Below are positions 9,148 to 17,331 of a stretch of 64,000 nucleotides of DNA, piece after piece. The stretch lies in assembly GCF_034092395.1 (NCBI RefSeq), contig NZ_CP139301.1:248001-312000 (forward strand), given 5' to 3'. The stretch's first letter is position 1, and every line of letters begins with the position of its first letter. The stretch comes from Prochlorococcus sp. MIT 1307. Its GTDB lineage: Bacteria > Cyanobacteriota > Cyanobacteriia > PCC-6307 > Cyanobiaceae. The notes below the pieces were generated by a model, which did not search any database, was not told the origin of the DNA, and saw nothing but the letters and a program-made list of their open reading frames with translations. Both the position numbers and the translations under genes were made by a program.

Positions 9148-10203
9148 ATGTCAAAGCGATTGCCTGTCACTGTTATCACAGGTTTTCTAGGCGCCGGTAA
9201 GACAACCTTATTGCGCCACCTGTTGACTACGAGCCAACAAAGATTGGCTGTTATGGTTAATGAATTTGGGTCTGTTGGCCTTGATGGGGACTTAATTAGA
9301 AGTTGCAACTTCTGTTCAGATGAAGAACTTGATGGACGTCTTGTTGAACTCAATAATGGCTGCTTATGTTGCACAGTTCAAGATGATTTTCTCCCTACTA
9401 TGGAAAAGTTATTATCACTTTCTAGAGAATTAGATGGAATCCTTGTTGAGACAAGTGGACTAGCTTTGCCACTCCCTTTGGTACAGGCCCTTGATTGGCC
9501 TGAAATAAGAGCCAAAGTCTATTTAAATGGTGTAGTTACCATTGTTGATGGAGAAGCTCTTGCCGCAGGTAGTCCAGTTGGTGATACTCTAGCCCTGGAG
9601 AAGCAACGTCAAAATGATCCTAGCCTAGATCATTTGACACCAGTTAATGAACTTTTTGATGATCAAATAAGTTCAGCTGACTTTATCTTAATTAGTAGGT
9701 TTGATCTTTTAGAACCTATACAATACTCAAACATTAAACTAGAACTTTCTAAGAAGTCATTAAATGGAACTCCTGTTATTGGCATTAATAACGGCAAAAT
9801 TGATCCATCTTTAATCTTAGGAATAAAATCCGATCAACTTTGTGATGTGAAAAAAGAACCGCTAGAGGATCATTCTCACGCATCACATAGCCATGTGCAG
9901 GTATTTAGCAGTTTGATTAGGGTCGAGTTACTTATTAGTCAAAAGCAACTTCAAGAGCTTTTGACTAGCTTGGCTATTAAGTATCAGATTTTGAGATTGA
10001 AGGGACGTTGCTGGCTTCCCCAAAAGAGCATTCCACTCCAGCTGCAAATGGTTGGGGCAAGATTTAGTAGTTGGTTTGAGTCTGTGCCTGAGAATACATG
10101 GAAGCCAAAAGTAGGGGGAGTTGAACTTGTCGTTTTGAGTTTTGATGAATTTGCAGAGCAGGCAATAAAGGAAGCACTTAAGGATTTTGGGCCCGCTTCT
10201 TGA
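9148..10203 (+). CDS. CobW/COG0523-family metal-chaperone GTPase
   Basis: G3E-family P-loop GTPase. Seen from the ATG at 9148: P-loop GFLGAGKTT (residues 12-20), the hallmark metal-binding C-x-C-C motif (C72, C74, C75 in NGCLCCTV), the ETSGLALP segment, and a histidine-rich linker HSHASHSH before the C-terminal CobW domain. Relatives deliver zinc or cobalt to client proteins or act in cobalamin synthesis; which metal applies here cannot be told from sequence. An upstream frame extension to 9103 exists but lacks family similarity, and MSKRLPVTVITGF is a typical N terminus. A hairpin/operator-like repeat follows at 10277-10303. Confidence 0.88.
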   Translation: MSKRLPVTVITGFLGAGKTTLLRHLLTTSQQRLAVMVNEFGSVGLDGDLIRSCNFCSDEELDGRLVELNNGCLCCTVQDDFLPTMEKLLSLSRELDGILVETSGLALPLPLVQALDWPEIRAKVYLNGVVTIVDGEALAAGSPVGDTLALEKQRQNDPSLDHLTPVNELFDDQISSADFILISRFDLLEPIQYSNIKLELSKKSLNGTPVIGINNGKIDPSLILGIKSDQLCDVKKEPLEDHSHASHSHVQVFSSLIRVELLISQKQLQELLTSLAIKYQILRLKGRCWLPQKSIPLQLQMVGARFSSWFESVPENTWKPKVGGVELVVLSFDEFAEQAIKEALKDFGPAS

Positions 10204-10276
10204 ACTTAAGGCAAACTTTATATTATTTATATTACTATTTGGTTGTTTTATTCTGAAAAGTCGCGATTCTATTAAT

Positions 10277-10303
10277 GGTAATTGTGAATAATCACAAATT
10301 ACC
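10277..10303. promoter_or_regulatory. 27-base near-perfect inverted repeat with TTGTGA/TCACAA core
   Basis: The arms GGTAATTGTGA and TCACAAATTACC pair with a single bulged base around the loop ATAA. It lies 73 bases after the CobW-type gene and 40 bases before the probable start of the small CxxC protein. No T-run follows, so it does not look like a normal intrinsic terminator. It may be an operator (the core resembles Crp-type half sites but with a 4-base spacer) or an RNA processing structure. Confidence 0.45.
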
Positions 10304-10342
10304 GAATAAAGTTCTCTTAACCCCTTTTTGGGTCGGATTTCA

Positions 10343-10516
10343 GTGATTCTCACAGAAAGTAAAATCCAAACTAGACTTCAGGTGCAAAAGTCAGACACTA
10401 CAATCAAAAGTGCTACATGTTCTCAATGTGGAGGTAATGGCTACATGAAAACTAATCCGAACTGTTATCAGACTTGTCTTCATTGTCTAGGTAGAGGAGT
10501 AATTCATATTGATTAG
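10343..10516 (+). CDS. Small protein with DnaJ-type CxxCxGxG zinc-binding motifs
   Basis: About 57 residues from GTG 10343 (TTG 10328 is an alternative). The C-terminal half carries two paired motifs, CSQCGGNG and CLHCLGRG, separated by YMKTNPNCYQT, which match the CxxCxGxG repeats of the DnaJ zinc-finger domain and of BSD2-like plastid chaperones. There is no J domain. It probably binds one zinc ion and may assist folding of a photosynthetic or RuBisCO-type client, but this is inference. It follows a metal-chaperone-type GTPase on the same strand, which hints at a link to zinc supply. Confidence 0.72.
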   Translation: MILTESKIQTRLQVQKSDTTIKSATCSQCGGNGYMKTNPNCYQTCLHCLGRGVIHID

Positions 10517-10627
10517 ATGAACTGATTTTCTTACTTTACTCAACATCATACTCTGAGTATTAATTTAAGCCGTTTTAAGTGAATACAATCTTTTTCTTCA
10601 ACATCCAAAAACAACCAAACAAATACA

Positions 10628-10885
10628 GTGCCAAACTTCCAAGCAAGTGTTTTAGTTAGCCTTCGACCTTCAGTCTTAGACCCAGCGGGAGAGGCAATCA
10701 GATCTGCAGCTAATAGGCTTGGTGTTGAAGGAGTGAGTAAATTGAGGATAGGCAAGGCTGTTTCATTGGAGCTCGAAGCACCCAATGAAACAGAAGCACG
10801 TCGCAGAGTAGAACTATTAGCCGACAGGTTATTGGCTAATCCAGTGATTGAGGACTGGAGTTTAGAACTTAAAACTACAAATTAG
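10628..10885 (+). CDS. purS: Phosphoribosylformylglycinamidine synthase, PurS subunit
   Basis: Small subunit that bridges PurQ and PurL in the FGAM synthase complex of de novo purine synthesis. 85 residues starting at GTG 10628. Seen: the ferredoxin-like PurS pattern [30 protein letters not shown] and [15 protein letters not shown]. It is separated by 4 bases from purQ on the same strand, the normal arrangement; purL is not in the window. Confidence 0.94.
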   Translation: MPNFQASVLVSLRPSVLDPAGEAIRSAANRLGVEGVSKLRIGKAVSLELEAPNETEARRRVELLADRLLANPVIEDWSLELKTTN

Positions 10886-10889
10886 TCTT

Positions 10890-11546
10890 ATGACTATTGG
10901 TGTTGTTGTTTTCCCTGGATCTAATTGTGACAGAGATGTGAAATGGGCTACAGAAGGTTGCCTTGGCTTTCCAACTAGATTCCTTTGGCATGAAACAAGA
11001 GATTTGAGTGGTTGTGAAGCTGTAGTACTGCCTGGAGGTTTTAGTTATGGTGATTATCTTCGGTGTGGAGCAATTGCTAGGTTTGCTCCTGTACTTGAAG
11101 CCTTAGTAGATTTTGTTGAAAAAGGTGGCAAAGTACTTGGAATTTGTAATGGCTTTCAAGTACTTACAGAATTAGGTCTTCTTCCAGGTGCTCTTACTAG
11201 AAATAAAGATCTTCATTTTATTTGTGAGAATACAGAACTAATAGTTAACAGTAATCAAACAAGTTGGTTGAATGGTTTTCAGCCTGGTGATCAACTTCTC
11301 TTGCCGATTGCCCATGGTGAAGGTTGTTTTCAATGTAGTGAATCTACTCTTCACAAGTTGGAAGATGAAAACGCTATTGCATTGAGATATTTAAATAATC
11401 CAAATGGTTCTATAAATGATATTGCAGGCATTACAAATTCTAAAGGAAATGTACTTGGCTTAATGCCGCATCCTGAAAGAGCTTGTGACCCTTCAATTGG
11501 TGGAACTGATGGAAGGAAGATCTTGGAAGCTTTGATTGCTAAATAG
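10890..11546 (+). CDS. purQ: Phosphoribosylformylglycinamidine synthase, glutaminase subunit PurQ
   Basis: Class I glutamine amidotransferase that supplies ammonia to PurL for FGAM synthesis. 218 residues. Seen: [12 protein letters not shown] at the N terminus, the oxyanion region [12 protein letters not shown], the nucleophile motif GICNGFQ, and the catalytic His-Glu pair in LMPHPER. The last codons (EALIAK and stop) lie inside the left arm of a perfect 26-base inverted repeat shared with the intergenic region before the convergent fbaA gene. Confidence 0.96.
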   Translation: MTIGVVVFPGSNCDRDVKWATEGCLGFPTRFLWHETRDLSGCEAVVLPGGFSYGDYLRCGAIARFAPVLEALVDFVEKGGKVLGICNGFQVLTELGLLPGALTRNKDLHFICENTELIVNSNQTSWLNGFQPGDQLLLPIAHGEGCFQCSESTLHKLEDENAIALRYLNNPNGSINDIAGITNSKGNVLGLMPHPERACDPSIGGTDGRKILEALIAK

Positions 11547-11598
11547 TTAACCAACAAAGTATTTAGCTTTTCGGTTAACTATTTAGCAATCAAAGCTT
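11527..11598. terminator. Perfect 26-base inverted repeat between convergent purQ and fbaA
   Basis: Bases 11527-11552 are the exact reverse complement of 11573-11598, with a 20-base loop. The left arm begins inside the purQ coding sequence (last six codons plus stop) and the right arm is intergenic, ending 14 bases before the fbaA stop. On the plus strand a short T-run (CTTTTTA, about 11604-11610) follows, so it can act as a transcription terminator, perhaps for both genes. An uninterrupted 26-base-pair stem is far longer than ordinary terminators and looks like a recent inverted duplication of the purQ 3' end. Confidence 0.7.
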
Positions 11599-11611
11599 AG
11601 TAGCTTTTTAC

Positions 11612-12661
11612 TTAGACCTCACCTTTTAAATAGAGATCTGCAAAGTAATTGGTGCTTTTTTGTTTGATTTTACTTGCTTGACCAGCACACCAGAATTGTT
11701 GATATCTATCTAGGCATACCTGCTTCATATACTTTCTTGCTGGTTTATTGAAGTGCCTAGGGTCGAAGTTCGTTGGATCGGCAGAAGCTGCTTCACGAAC
11801 TGCAGCTGTGAATGCGAGTCGATTATCTGTATCAATATTTACTTTGCGGACTCCATTTCGAATACCTTCTTGGATTTCTTCAACTGGCACACCATATGTC
11901 TCAGGAATGGCCCCTCCATATTTATTAATCATATCTAGCCATTCTTGAGGAACTGAGCTGGATCCATGCATAACAAGATGAGTATTTGGAATAGCCTTAT
12001 GGATCTCAGCAATCCTGCTTATTGCTAATACTTCGCCTGTTGGCTTCCTTGTGAATTTATATGCTCCATGGCTTGTTCCAATAGCAATTGCTAAGGCATC
12101 TACTTTTGTTTTCGCTACAAAGTCTGATGCTTCAGCGGGATCGGTTAGAAGCATATCCTTTGAGAGTTCTCCTTCGAACCCATGACCATCTTCTGCCTCT
12201 CCTTTGCCTGTTTCTAATGAACCAAGGCAGCCAAGTTCTCCTTCAACACTGACACCAACGGAGTGAGCAAAGTCAACTACTGTTTTGGTTACATTAACGT
12301 TGTATTCATAGCTTGCAGGGGTTTTGGCATCAGCTTCTAGCGATCCATCCATCATCACTGATGTGAATCCATTAATAGCAGCTGAGTAGCAAGTAGAAGG
12401 ATCGTTTCCATGGTCCTGGTGCATTACTACCGGGATGTTTGGGTATGTTTCTGTAGCGGCAATTATTAAGTGTCTGAGGAAAATTTCACCTGCATAGCTA
12501 CGTGCACCTCTTGAAGCCTGAAGGATTACTGGGCTATCAGTTTCTGCCGCTGCCTCCATTATTGCCTGAACCTGTTCAAGGTTATTTACGTTGAAAGCAG
12601 GGATTCCATAACCGTTTTCAGCAGCATGGTCAAGCAGAAGCCTTAGCGGAACGAGGGCCAT
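11612..12661 (-). CDS. fbaA: Fructose-bisphosphate aldolase, class II
   Basis: Zinc-dependent aldolase that joins dihydroxyacetone phosphate to glyceraldehyde-3-phosphate (or erythrose-4-phosphate) in the Calvin cycle and gluconeogenesis; often called cbbA/fda in cyanobacteria. 349 residues. Seen: N-terminal [26 protein letters not shown], metal-ligand region [10 protein letters not shown], the [24 protein letters not shown] segment, HGSSSVP, and [10 protein letters not shown] Shine-Dalgarno-like GGAG sits 6 bases before the ATG. A weak stem-loop (AAAGTCC/GGACTTT, 12700-12728) lies in the leader. Confidence 0.95.
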   Translation of the reverse strand: MALVPLRLLLDHAAENGYGIPAFNVNNLEQVQAIMEAAAETDSPVILQASRGARSYAGEIFLRHLIIAATETYPNIPVVMHQDHGNDPSTCYSAAINGFTSVMMDGSLEADAKTPASYEYNVNVTKTVVDFAHSVGVSVEGELGCLGSLETGKGEAEDGHGFEGELSKDMLLTDPAEASDFVAKTKVDALAIAIGTSHGAYKFTRKPTGEVLAISRIAEIHKAIPNTHLVMHGSSSVPQEWLDMINKYGGAIPETYGVPVEEIQEGIRNGVRKVNIDTDNRLAFTAAVREAASADPTNFDPRHFNKPARKYMKQVCLDRYQQFWCAGQASKIKQKSTNYFADLYLKGEV

Positions 12662-13125
12662 CGATGTCTCCGAGGTGCAATAGGACCCAGTTCTATTTAA
12701 AAGTCCCGGGCCGAGGGGACAGGACTTTATAAGATTGAGGTAGGAGATGTCACCTTTTACTTACTAATTAAGTGCATTTGTGGGCCAAACCCTACTAATA
12801 GGTACTTTCGAACCCATAGAGCTTGCGTTATTCCTTTGTAATTTAAGGCCTATTGAAGAATATCTGTAAAAGTTAGGCCAGGCACAATTAATTCTGCTCC
12901 ACGCCTATCAGCTCAACTGGTTCTCAAAGAAATCCTATTATTGAAAACAGGATCCAGCTTTTCATCTCTATCGCTAAATAAGCTAGAAATATACTTTTTC
13001 TAATTTTGATTAAGCTATCAATCAATTAAGTTAATTAAATTTTTACATATTACACATGATTTGATAATTAGTAATTCTTTTTCCTTTCATCTCTATGGAA
13101 GAGACTATTTAGCTTTATTTGTTAA
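12662..13125. other. Gene-free interval upstream of fbaA
   Basis: 464 bases between the fbaA start (minus strand) and the 3' end of the Gfo/Idh gene (minus strand). It must contain the fbaA promoter and leader. The only structure I see is the short stem 12700-12706/12722-12728 in the fbaA leader; the rest is AT-rich without a convincing ORF. No recognised small RNA motif was found by eye, though the length leaves room for one. Confidence 0.5.
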
Positions 13126-14238
13126 TTAAATAATTAAACTTTCCTTAGAGCTTGCTGACTCTTTAAAGGCATCACAGACTTTTTGGCTGGCAAAACCCTC
13201 TGCCAAGCCAGGTATCATGGGACTACCATCTTTAATACTTTCAGCCCACCAATCATGAATTCTAGATACAGGTGCAACACGACCATCAGACCATGTTTTG
13301 TTGAACATTAGATCCTTGTCAGGCTGAATACATTTAGGGGAATCCCCTGCTTTTGTATACCAAAGGCTAAAACCATGGACATAATCTTTTTGGTTATCAC
13401 TGCCTAGAATGAGTGTGCCTTTTGATCCATAAAACTCTATCCAGCATCCCCGTCCTTGTCTTGCTACAGCGGAAAGTGTTATCTGTGCTGGGATATTTAA
13501 ATTATTATTTTCCCCTTTAATTTTTATATGTGCGAGGGCTATATCCTCACTTGTTACATTCCTATTTTGACCAGAGTTCAAATCTATACGTTCTTTAATT
13601 GAGGTAGAGGATAGAGCACTGATTTCTTCAATTGGGCCAAATAACCAATGGATCATGTCAAATGCATGAGTTCCTAGAGCTCCAAGAACTCCACCTCCTT
13701 TGTTACTTTCTGAATACCAGTTCCAAGGTCTATTGTGGTTGGCCCTACTACTCATTAACCAATCAAATTTCACTAGCCAAGGCTGACCTATTAATCCTTT
13801 GGTTATTAATCTTTTAGCTTGCATGAACAATGGGACAGCCCTGTATTCAAAATCAATAGCTACACTTAAGCGATATTTTAATGATAATCGTTGAAGATCT
13901 GCTACTTGTGTTGCGTTTATTGCAACTGGCTTTTCTAATAATAAATGTTTTCCAGCCTTAAGTGCATCACAGGCTAGATTATATCTTGGTTCTGGTGGAG
14001 TTGCCAGAATAATTCCTTTAACATTAGAATCATTTAATAGAGACTCCCAGTCTTTAGTGTAATTTAAAGAGTGCTTATCAGTTGTTTCTTTTAGTTTGTC
14101 TGAGTTAGGGTGCCATAAAGAAATTAATTCAAACTTAGGATTAGCTTTTATGGCAGGCAGATGAACAGATTCTCCAAAACCAAGCCCGACTATTGAAACA
14201 CCAATCTTTTGATTATTATTGATTTGTGTATAGGCCAT
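13126..14238 (-). CDS. Gfo/Idh/MocA-family NAD(P)-dependent oxidoreductase
   Basis: 370 residues with the two-domain layout of the family: an N-terminal Rossmann fold (VSIVGLGFGESVHLPAI, about residues 14-30), the conserved EKPVA motif (LLLEKPVAIN, about 95-104) used for substrate and cofactor placement, and a C-terminal alpha/beta domain with GGGVLGALGTHAFDMIHWL carrying the usual G-x-x-x-D-x-x-H catalytic block. Family members oxidise or reduce sugars, inositols or biliverdin; the substrate cannot be named here. It stands alone between two AT-rich gaps of 464 and 156 bases. Confidence 0.85.
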   Translation of the reverse strand: MAYTQINNNQKIGVSIVGLGFGESVHLPAIKANPKFELISLWHPNSDKLKETTDKHSLNYTKDWESLLNDSNVKGIILATPPEPRYNLACDALKAGKHLLLEKPVAINATQVADLQRLSLKYRLSVAIDFEYRAVPLFMQAKRLITKGLIGQPWLVKFDWLMSSRANHNRPWNWYSESNKGGGVLGALGTHAFDMIHWLFGPIEEISALSSTSIKERIDLNSGQNRNVTSEDIALAHIKIKGENNNLNIPAQITLSAVARQGRGCWIEFYGSKGTLILGSDNQKDYVHGFSLWYTKAGDSPKCIQPDKDLMFNKTWSDGRVAPVSRIHDWWAESIKDGSPMIPGLAEGFASQKVCDAFKESASSKESLII

Positions 14239-14394
14239 TTTAAGAATTCTAGTTGTAAGGGATAGGTTTTTTATCGATTTAAGGTTTTTATGGAAGTTTT
14301 TTGTTCATTTGAAAGTTTATTTCCTAATAAGATTATTGATAATTCTACTGGAGCACCTCTTTGATAAAAAAGTTATTTAGAAAATTCACTTTAT

Positions 14395-15264
14395 TTAATT
14401 AATTTTGTTGTTTGCATGTAGACGAAGAAGAGTGCCTAGAGTATTTCGGAGTTGTGTTCTTGGAACAATAGTGTCAACGAATCCATGTTCACGAAGATAT
14501 TCAGCTGTTTGGAAATTTTCAGGTAGTTTTTCACGAAGGGTTTGTTCAATTACACGTCTTCCTGCAAAGCCAATAAGTGCTTTGGGTTCAGCAAGAATTA
14601 TGTCTCCTAGCATTGCGAAGCTTGCAGTAACTCCTCCCGTTGTTGGGTGAGTAAGAAGAGGCATATAAAGCAGCTCAGCTTTGCGATGTCTTTCGAGGGC
14701 GCCAGATATTTTTGCCATTTGCATCAAGCTGAGCATGCCTTCTTGCATGCGTGCTCCACCAGAAGCGCAAACAATGAGTAAAGGTATTTCTTTAGTTGTT
14801 GCTCGTTCTATTAGACGAGTAATTTTTTCCCCAACAACTGACCCCATTGACCCACCCATAAATCTGAAATCCATAACGGCTAGTGCCATTGGAATGGTTT
14901 CTACTTTGCAAATCCCCGTTACTACCCCATCCTTCAATCCTGTATTTGCTTGGCTTTCTCTCAAACGGTCGGCATATGCCCTCCTATCTTTAAATCCAAG
15001 TGGATCTATAGGGCTTAAATCCGCGTCTAAAGCGTTAAAACTTCCAGGATCAGCAATTAGATTTATACGCTCTTCACTGTCTATTCGGTTGTGATGACCA
15101 CAATTACTACAGACATTTGCATTTGCAACTAAATCTTTTCGATATACCACCTGACCACATTCTGGACACTTTCCCCAAAGACCGTCACTTTCTTCAGTTT
15201 CTTGGGTTACTTTTTCTACAAACTGACCTTTTCTTCGATCAGCAAACCAGTCGAAAAGAGACAC
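14395..15264 (-). CDS. accD: Acetyl-CoA carboxylase carboxyltransferase subunit beta
   Basis: Beta subunit of the carboxyltransferase that makes malonyl-CoA for fatty-acid synthesis. 289 residues. Seen: an N-terminal four-Cys zinc ribbon (C33, C36, C52, C55), the crotonase-like core with [15 protein letters not shown] and [20 protein letters not shown], and [14 protein letters not shown]. Start ATG at 15264. It is the last gene of a minus-strand run starting at prk; the 24-base gap to the prepilin-peptidase gene suggests co-transcription. Confidence 0.96.
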   Translation of the reverse strand: MSLFDWFADRRKGQFVEKVTQETEESDGLWGKCPECGQVVYRKDLVANANVCSNCGHHNRIDSEERINLIADPGSFNALDADLSPIDPLGFKDRRAYADRLRESQANTGLKDGVVTGICKVETIPMALAVMDFRFMGGSMGSVVGEKITRLIERATTKEIPLLIVCASGGARMQEGMLSLMQMAKISGALERHRKAELLYMPLLTHPTTGGVTASFAMLGDIILAEPKALIGFAGRRVIEQTLREKLPENFQTAEYLREHGFVDTIVPRTQLRNTLGTLLRLHANNKIN

Positions 15265-15288
15265 GGTGTTAAAAGTTGGTTAATACTA

Positions 15289-15921
15289 TTAAAGCCCCCA
15301 AAGGCTCAACCATCTTTCTTCCCACAAACTTGGTTCAAATAACCATACTCCCCATATGCCTGCTGCGATGAATGGGCCAAAGGGGAATTGCTCCATCCGC
15401 TTTAATTTTCCGCATATTATTCCAAAAAAGCTAAAAATACCTGCAGAAACAAAAGCAATTCCAGTTGCAAGGGATATTCCAGAGAGACCAAGCCATGCAC
15501 CTCCCATGGCGACCAACTTTGAATCCCCAAGGCCTAATACTTCCTGTCTGAAAATTTTTGAGGTGTACTTGCTTAGACTTGCCATTATTTTTTGAGATAT
15601 GAATGCAGCAAGGATGTGATTTATAATTAAAGGGAATCCTTCTTGAAACCCTAGATATACCGCTGTTAAAGCGGTAGAGAATAGACCAATTTTTAGTCCC
15701 CCATTAGAAATGGAATTTGGAATACACATCCTAGATATATCTATTAATGATATTCTTATTAGAAGAAATGCCAAGATGATTCCCATAGCGAGAATTATTA
15801 CCTGTGGGACATCTTCATTCTTTTCAGGGGAGAATGAATAGGCCGTATAAGTAAGCAATATAGATAAACTAATAAATTTATTTTTAGGAAGATTAATTAA
15901 GAGCGCAGGAAATATCACCAT
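15289..15921 (-). CDS. Prepilin peptidase (A24 family) lacking the N-methylation domain
   Basis: 210-residue membrane protein with the two aspartates of type IV prepilin peptidases in context: D61 in LIDISRMCIPN and D133 in LGLGDSKLVAMGGAWLG (the GxGD motif), plus the C-terminal FPFGPFIAAG segment. Several hydrophobic helices. The N-terminal Cys-rich methyltransferase domain of full-length PilD is absent, as in short TadV/CpaA-like peptidases. It would cleave type IV pilin or pseudopilin leaders, relevant to DNA uptake or pilus function, but no pilin genes are in this window. The start at 15921 is the likeliest. Confidence 0.82.
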   Translation of the reverse strand: MVIFPALLINLPKNKFISLSILLTYTAYSFSPEKNEDVPQVIILAMGIILAFLLIRISLIDISRMCIPNSISNGGLKIGLFSTALTAVYLGFQEGFPLIINHILAAFISQKIMASLSKYTSKIFRQEVLGLGDSKLVAMGGAWLGLSGISLATGIAFVSAGIFSFFGIICGKLKRMEQFPFGPFIAAGIWGVWLFEPSLWEERWLSLWGL

Positions 15922-15959
15922 TTAATTTTATAAATAGAAATTGTTAGTAGTTAATAGTT

Positions 15960-16286
15960 TTATTGTGCTTTTTTCTTTCTTAAGCTTTTGCTATAGAGTT
16001 TATTCACCTTTCCTTTAACTAAGTATTTCAATTCAACGAAATATTCATTTAGCAAAAGTGTGGGTTTTCTATAAACAATCTTTCCTTTGTGATTCTTTAG
16101 ATTTAAAACAACTCCAATAGGCATTTCGATGTTTGATGAATTAGAAATATGTTGAAAATAAATTCGCTTTGCTTTGAGTATAAGTTCTTGACTATTTATA
16201 GAATCCCATGGCATTTCATGTTCTGAATTTATTTCAGCATCTTTGATTTTAAATGATGGCTTAGTAATAGAGATGGAACCAACCAT
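15960..16286 (-). CDS. Hypothetical protein, 108 aa
   Basis: Not recognised. A basic protein without a signal peptide, predicted to be mostly beta-strand in the middle (MPIGVVLNLKNHKGKIVYRKP) with a Lys/Arg-rich C terminus (KLYSKSLRKKKAQ). It could bind nucleic acid or an acidic surface. It sits between prk and the prepilin-peptidase gene on the same strand with gaps of 47 and 38 bases. Codon use and position support a real gene, but I have no functional clue. Confidence 0.55.
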   Translation of the reverse strand: MVGSISITKPSFKIKDAEINSEHEMPWDSINSQELILKAKRIYFQHISNSSNIEMPIGVVLNLKNHKGKIVYRKPTLLLNEYFVELKYLVKGKVNKLYSKSLRKKKAQ

Positions 16287-16333
16287 GATTCAGTTGATTC
16301 CATCTTAAGTGTTTGACTAATAATAAGCAAAAA

Positions 16334-17236
16334 TTAGGTTAGATTTTTCTTCTCTTCAATCATGCGGTGGATGATTGGCGTAAGTATTAGCTCCATTGCA
16401 AAGCCCATTTTTCCACCATTTATCACGATACTTGTAGGACTGGACATAAAAGAGTCGTGAATCATGCCTAAAAGGTACTGAAAATCAATACCCCATTTTT
16501 CCCTAGCCCCTTTTCTAAAGTGGATAATTACAAAACTTTCATCTGGAGTTGGAATGTTTCTGCAAATGAATGGGTTAGAGGTATCTATAGTAGGAATTCT
16601 TTGAAAATTGATATCTGTACGACTAAATTGTGGGCAAATATGGTTGATGTAATCAGGCATACGTCTAAGGATTGTATCCACAATTGTCTCTGCTGAGTAT
16701 CCACGCTCTGCATTGTCTCGGTGGATTTTTTGTATCCATTCCAGATTTGTTATTGGGACTACTCCGACTAGCAAATCTGCTACACCAGCCACATCGTAAT
16801 CATCGCCAACCACACCACCATGTAGCCCTTCGTAAAAAAGTAAGTCAGTTTTGTCTGGTATGTCTTCCCAAGGAGTGAATTGACCTGGAGAAAGATTTGT
16901 TCCTAGCCTTGCGTTGTGCTCTTCAGCTTCTTCTGGGCTGTGTAAATAGTAACGCTTTTTCCCACTTCCAGATTGACCATAGCTTCTAAAAAGCTCTTCT
17001 AATTTGTCGAAGAGATTGGCTTCAGGCCCAAAATGTGAGAAATTTTCTCCTTTGGCAAGCGCATCAGCCATGGCTTGCTTCATAGGTCCGCGTTCAAAGC
17101 GGTGATAGCTGTCGCCTTCTACAACAGCTGGAATGATGTTTTCTCGTGCAAAGATATGCTCGAATGCTCTTTTGACTGTGCTGGTTCCTGCTCCGGAGGA
17201 ACCCGTAACGGCTACAACCGGGTAACGCTTCGACAT
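16334..17236 (-). CDS. prk: Phosphoribulokinase, proteobacterial (class I) type
   Basis: Phosphorylates ribulose-5-phosphate to RuBP in the Calvin cycle. 300 residues. The P-loop region reads VTGSSGAGTSTVKRAF, and the segments FYEGLHGGVV, TNLEWIQKIHRD, CPQFSRTDINFQRIP and DTSNPFI match class I PRK of purple bacteria, not the GDSGCGKST type of plants and most beta-cyanobacteria. Only two Cys are present, in HICPQ and FICRN, so the thioredoxin-controlled P-loop Cys is missing. This fits alpha-cyanobacteria, which also have form IA RuBisCO. Some GSSGAGTST proteins of this clade have been called PRK without biochemical proof. Confidence 0.88.
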   Translation of the reverse strand: MSKRYPVVAVTGSSGAGTSTVKRAFEHIFARENIIPAVVEGDSYHRFERGPMKQAMADALAKGENFSHFGPEANLFDKLEELFRSYGQSGSGKKRYYLHSPEEAEEHNARLGTNLSPGQFTPWEDIPDKTDLLFYEGLHGGVVGDDYDVAGVADLLVGVVPITNLEWIQKIHRDNAERGYSAETIVDTILRRMPDYINHICPQFSRTDINFQRIPTIDTSNPFICRNIPTPDESFVIIHFRKGAREKWGIDFQYLLGMIHDSFMSSPTSIVINGGKMGFAMELILTPIIHRMIEEKKNLT

Positions 17237-17331
17237 CGATGCTCAAATAACAATCAAAAGGATTTTCGCAGGTCGACTGTCAATCTGTGTATTTGTGAAG
17301 AGAGCGCTATTAATTTTTGAAAGAAGAGGGT

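Noticed and set aside
12700-12728. Riboswitch or small RNA in the fbaA leader
   Set aside because: Only a 7-base stem with a 15-base loop is visible; no known riboswitch core or conserved small-RNA motif was recognised.
14405-15094. Plus-strand ORFs opposite accD
   Set aside because: They are antisense shadows of a highly conserved gene and have no independent support.
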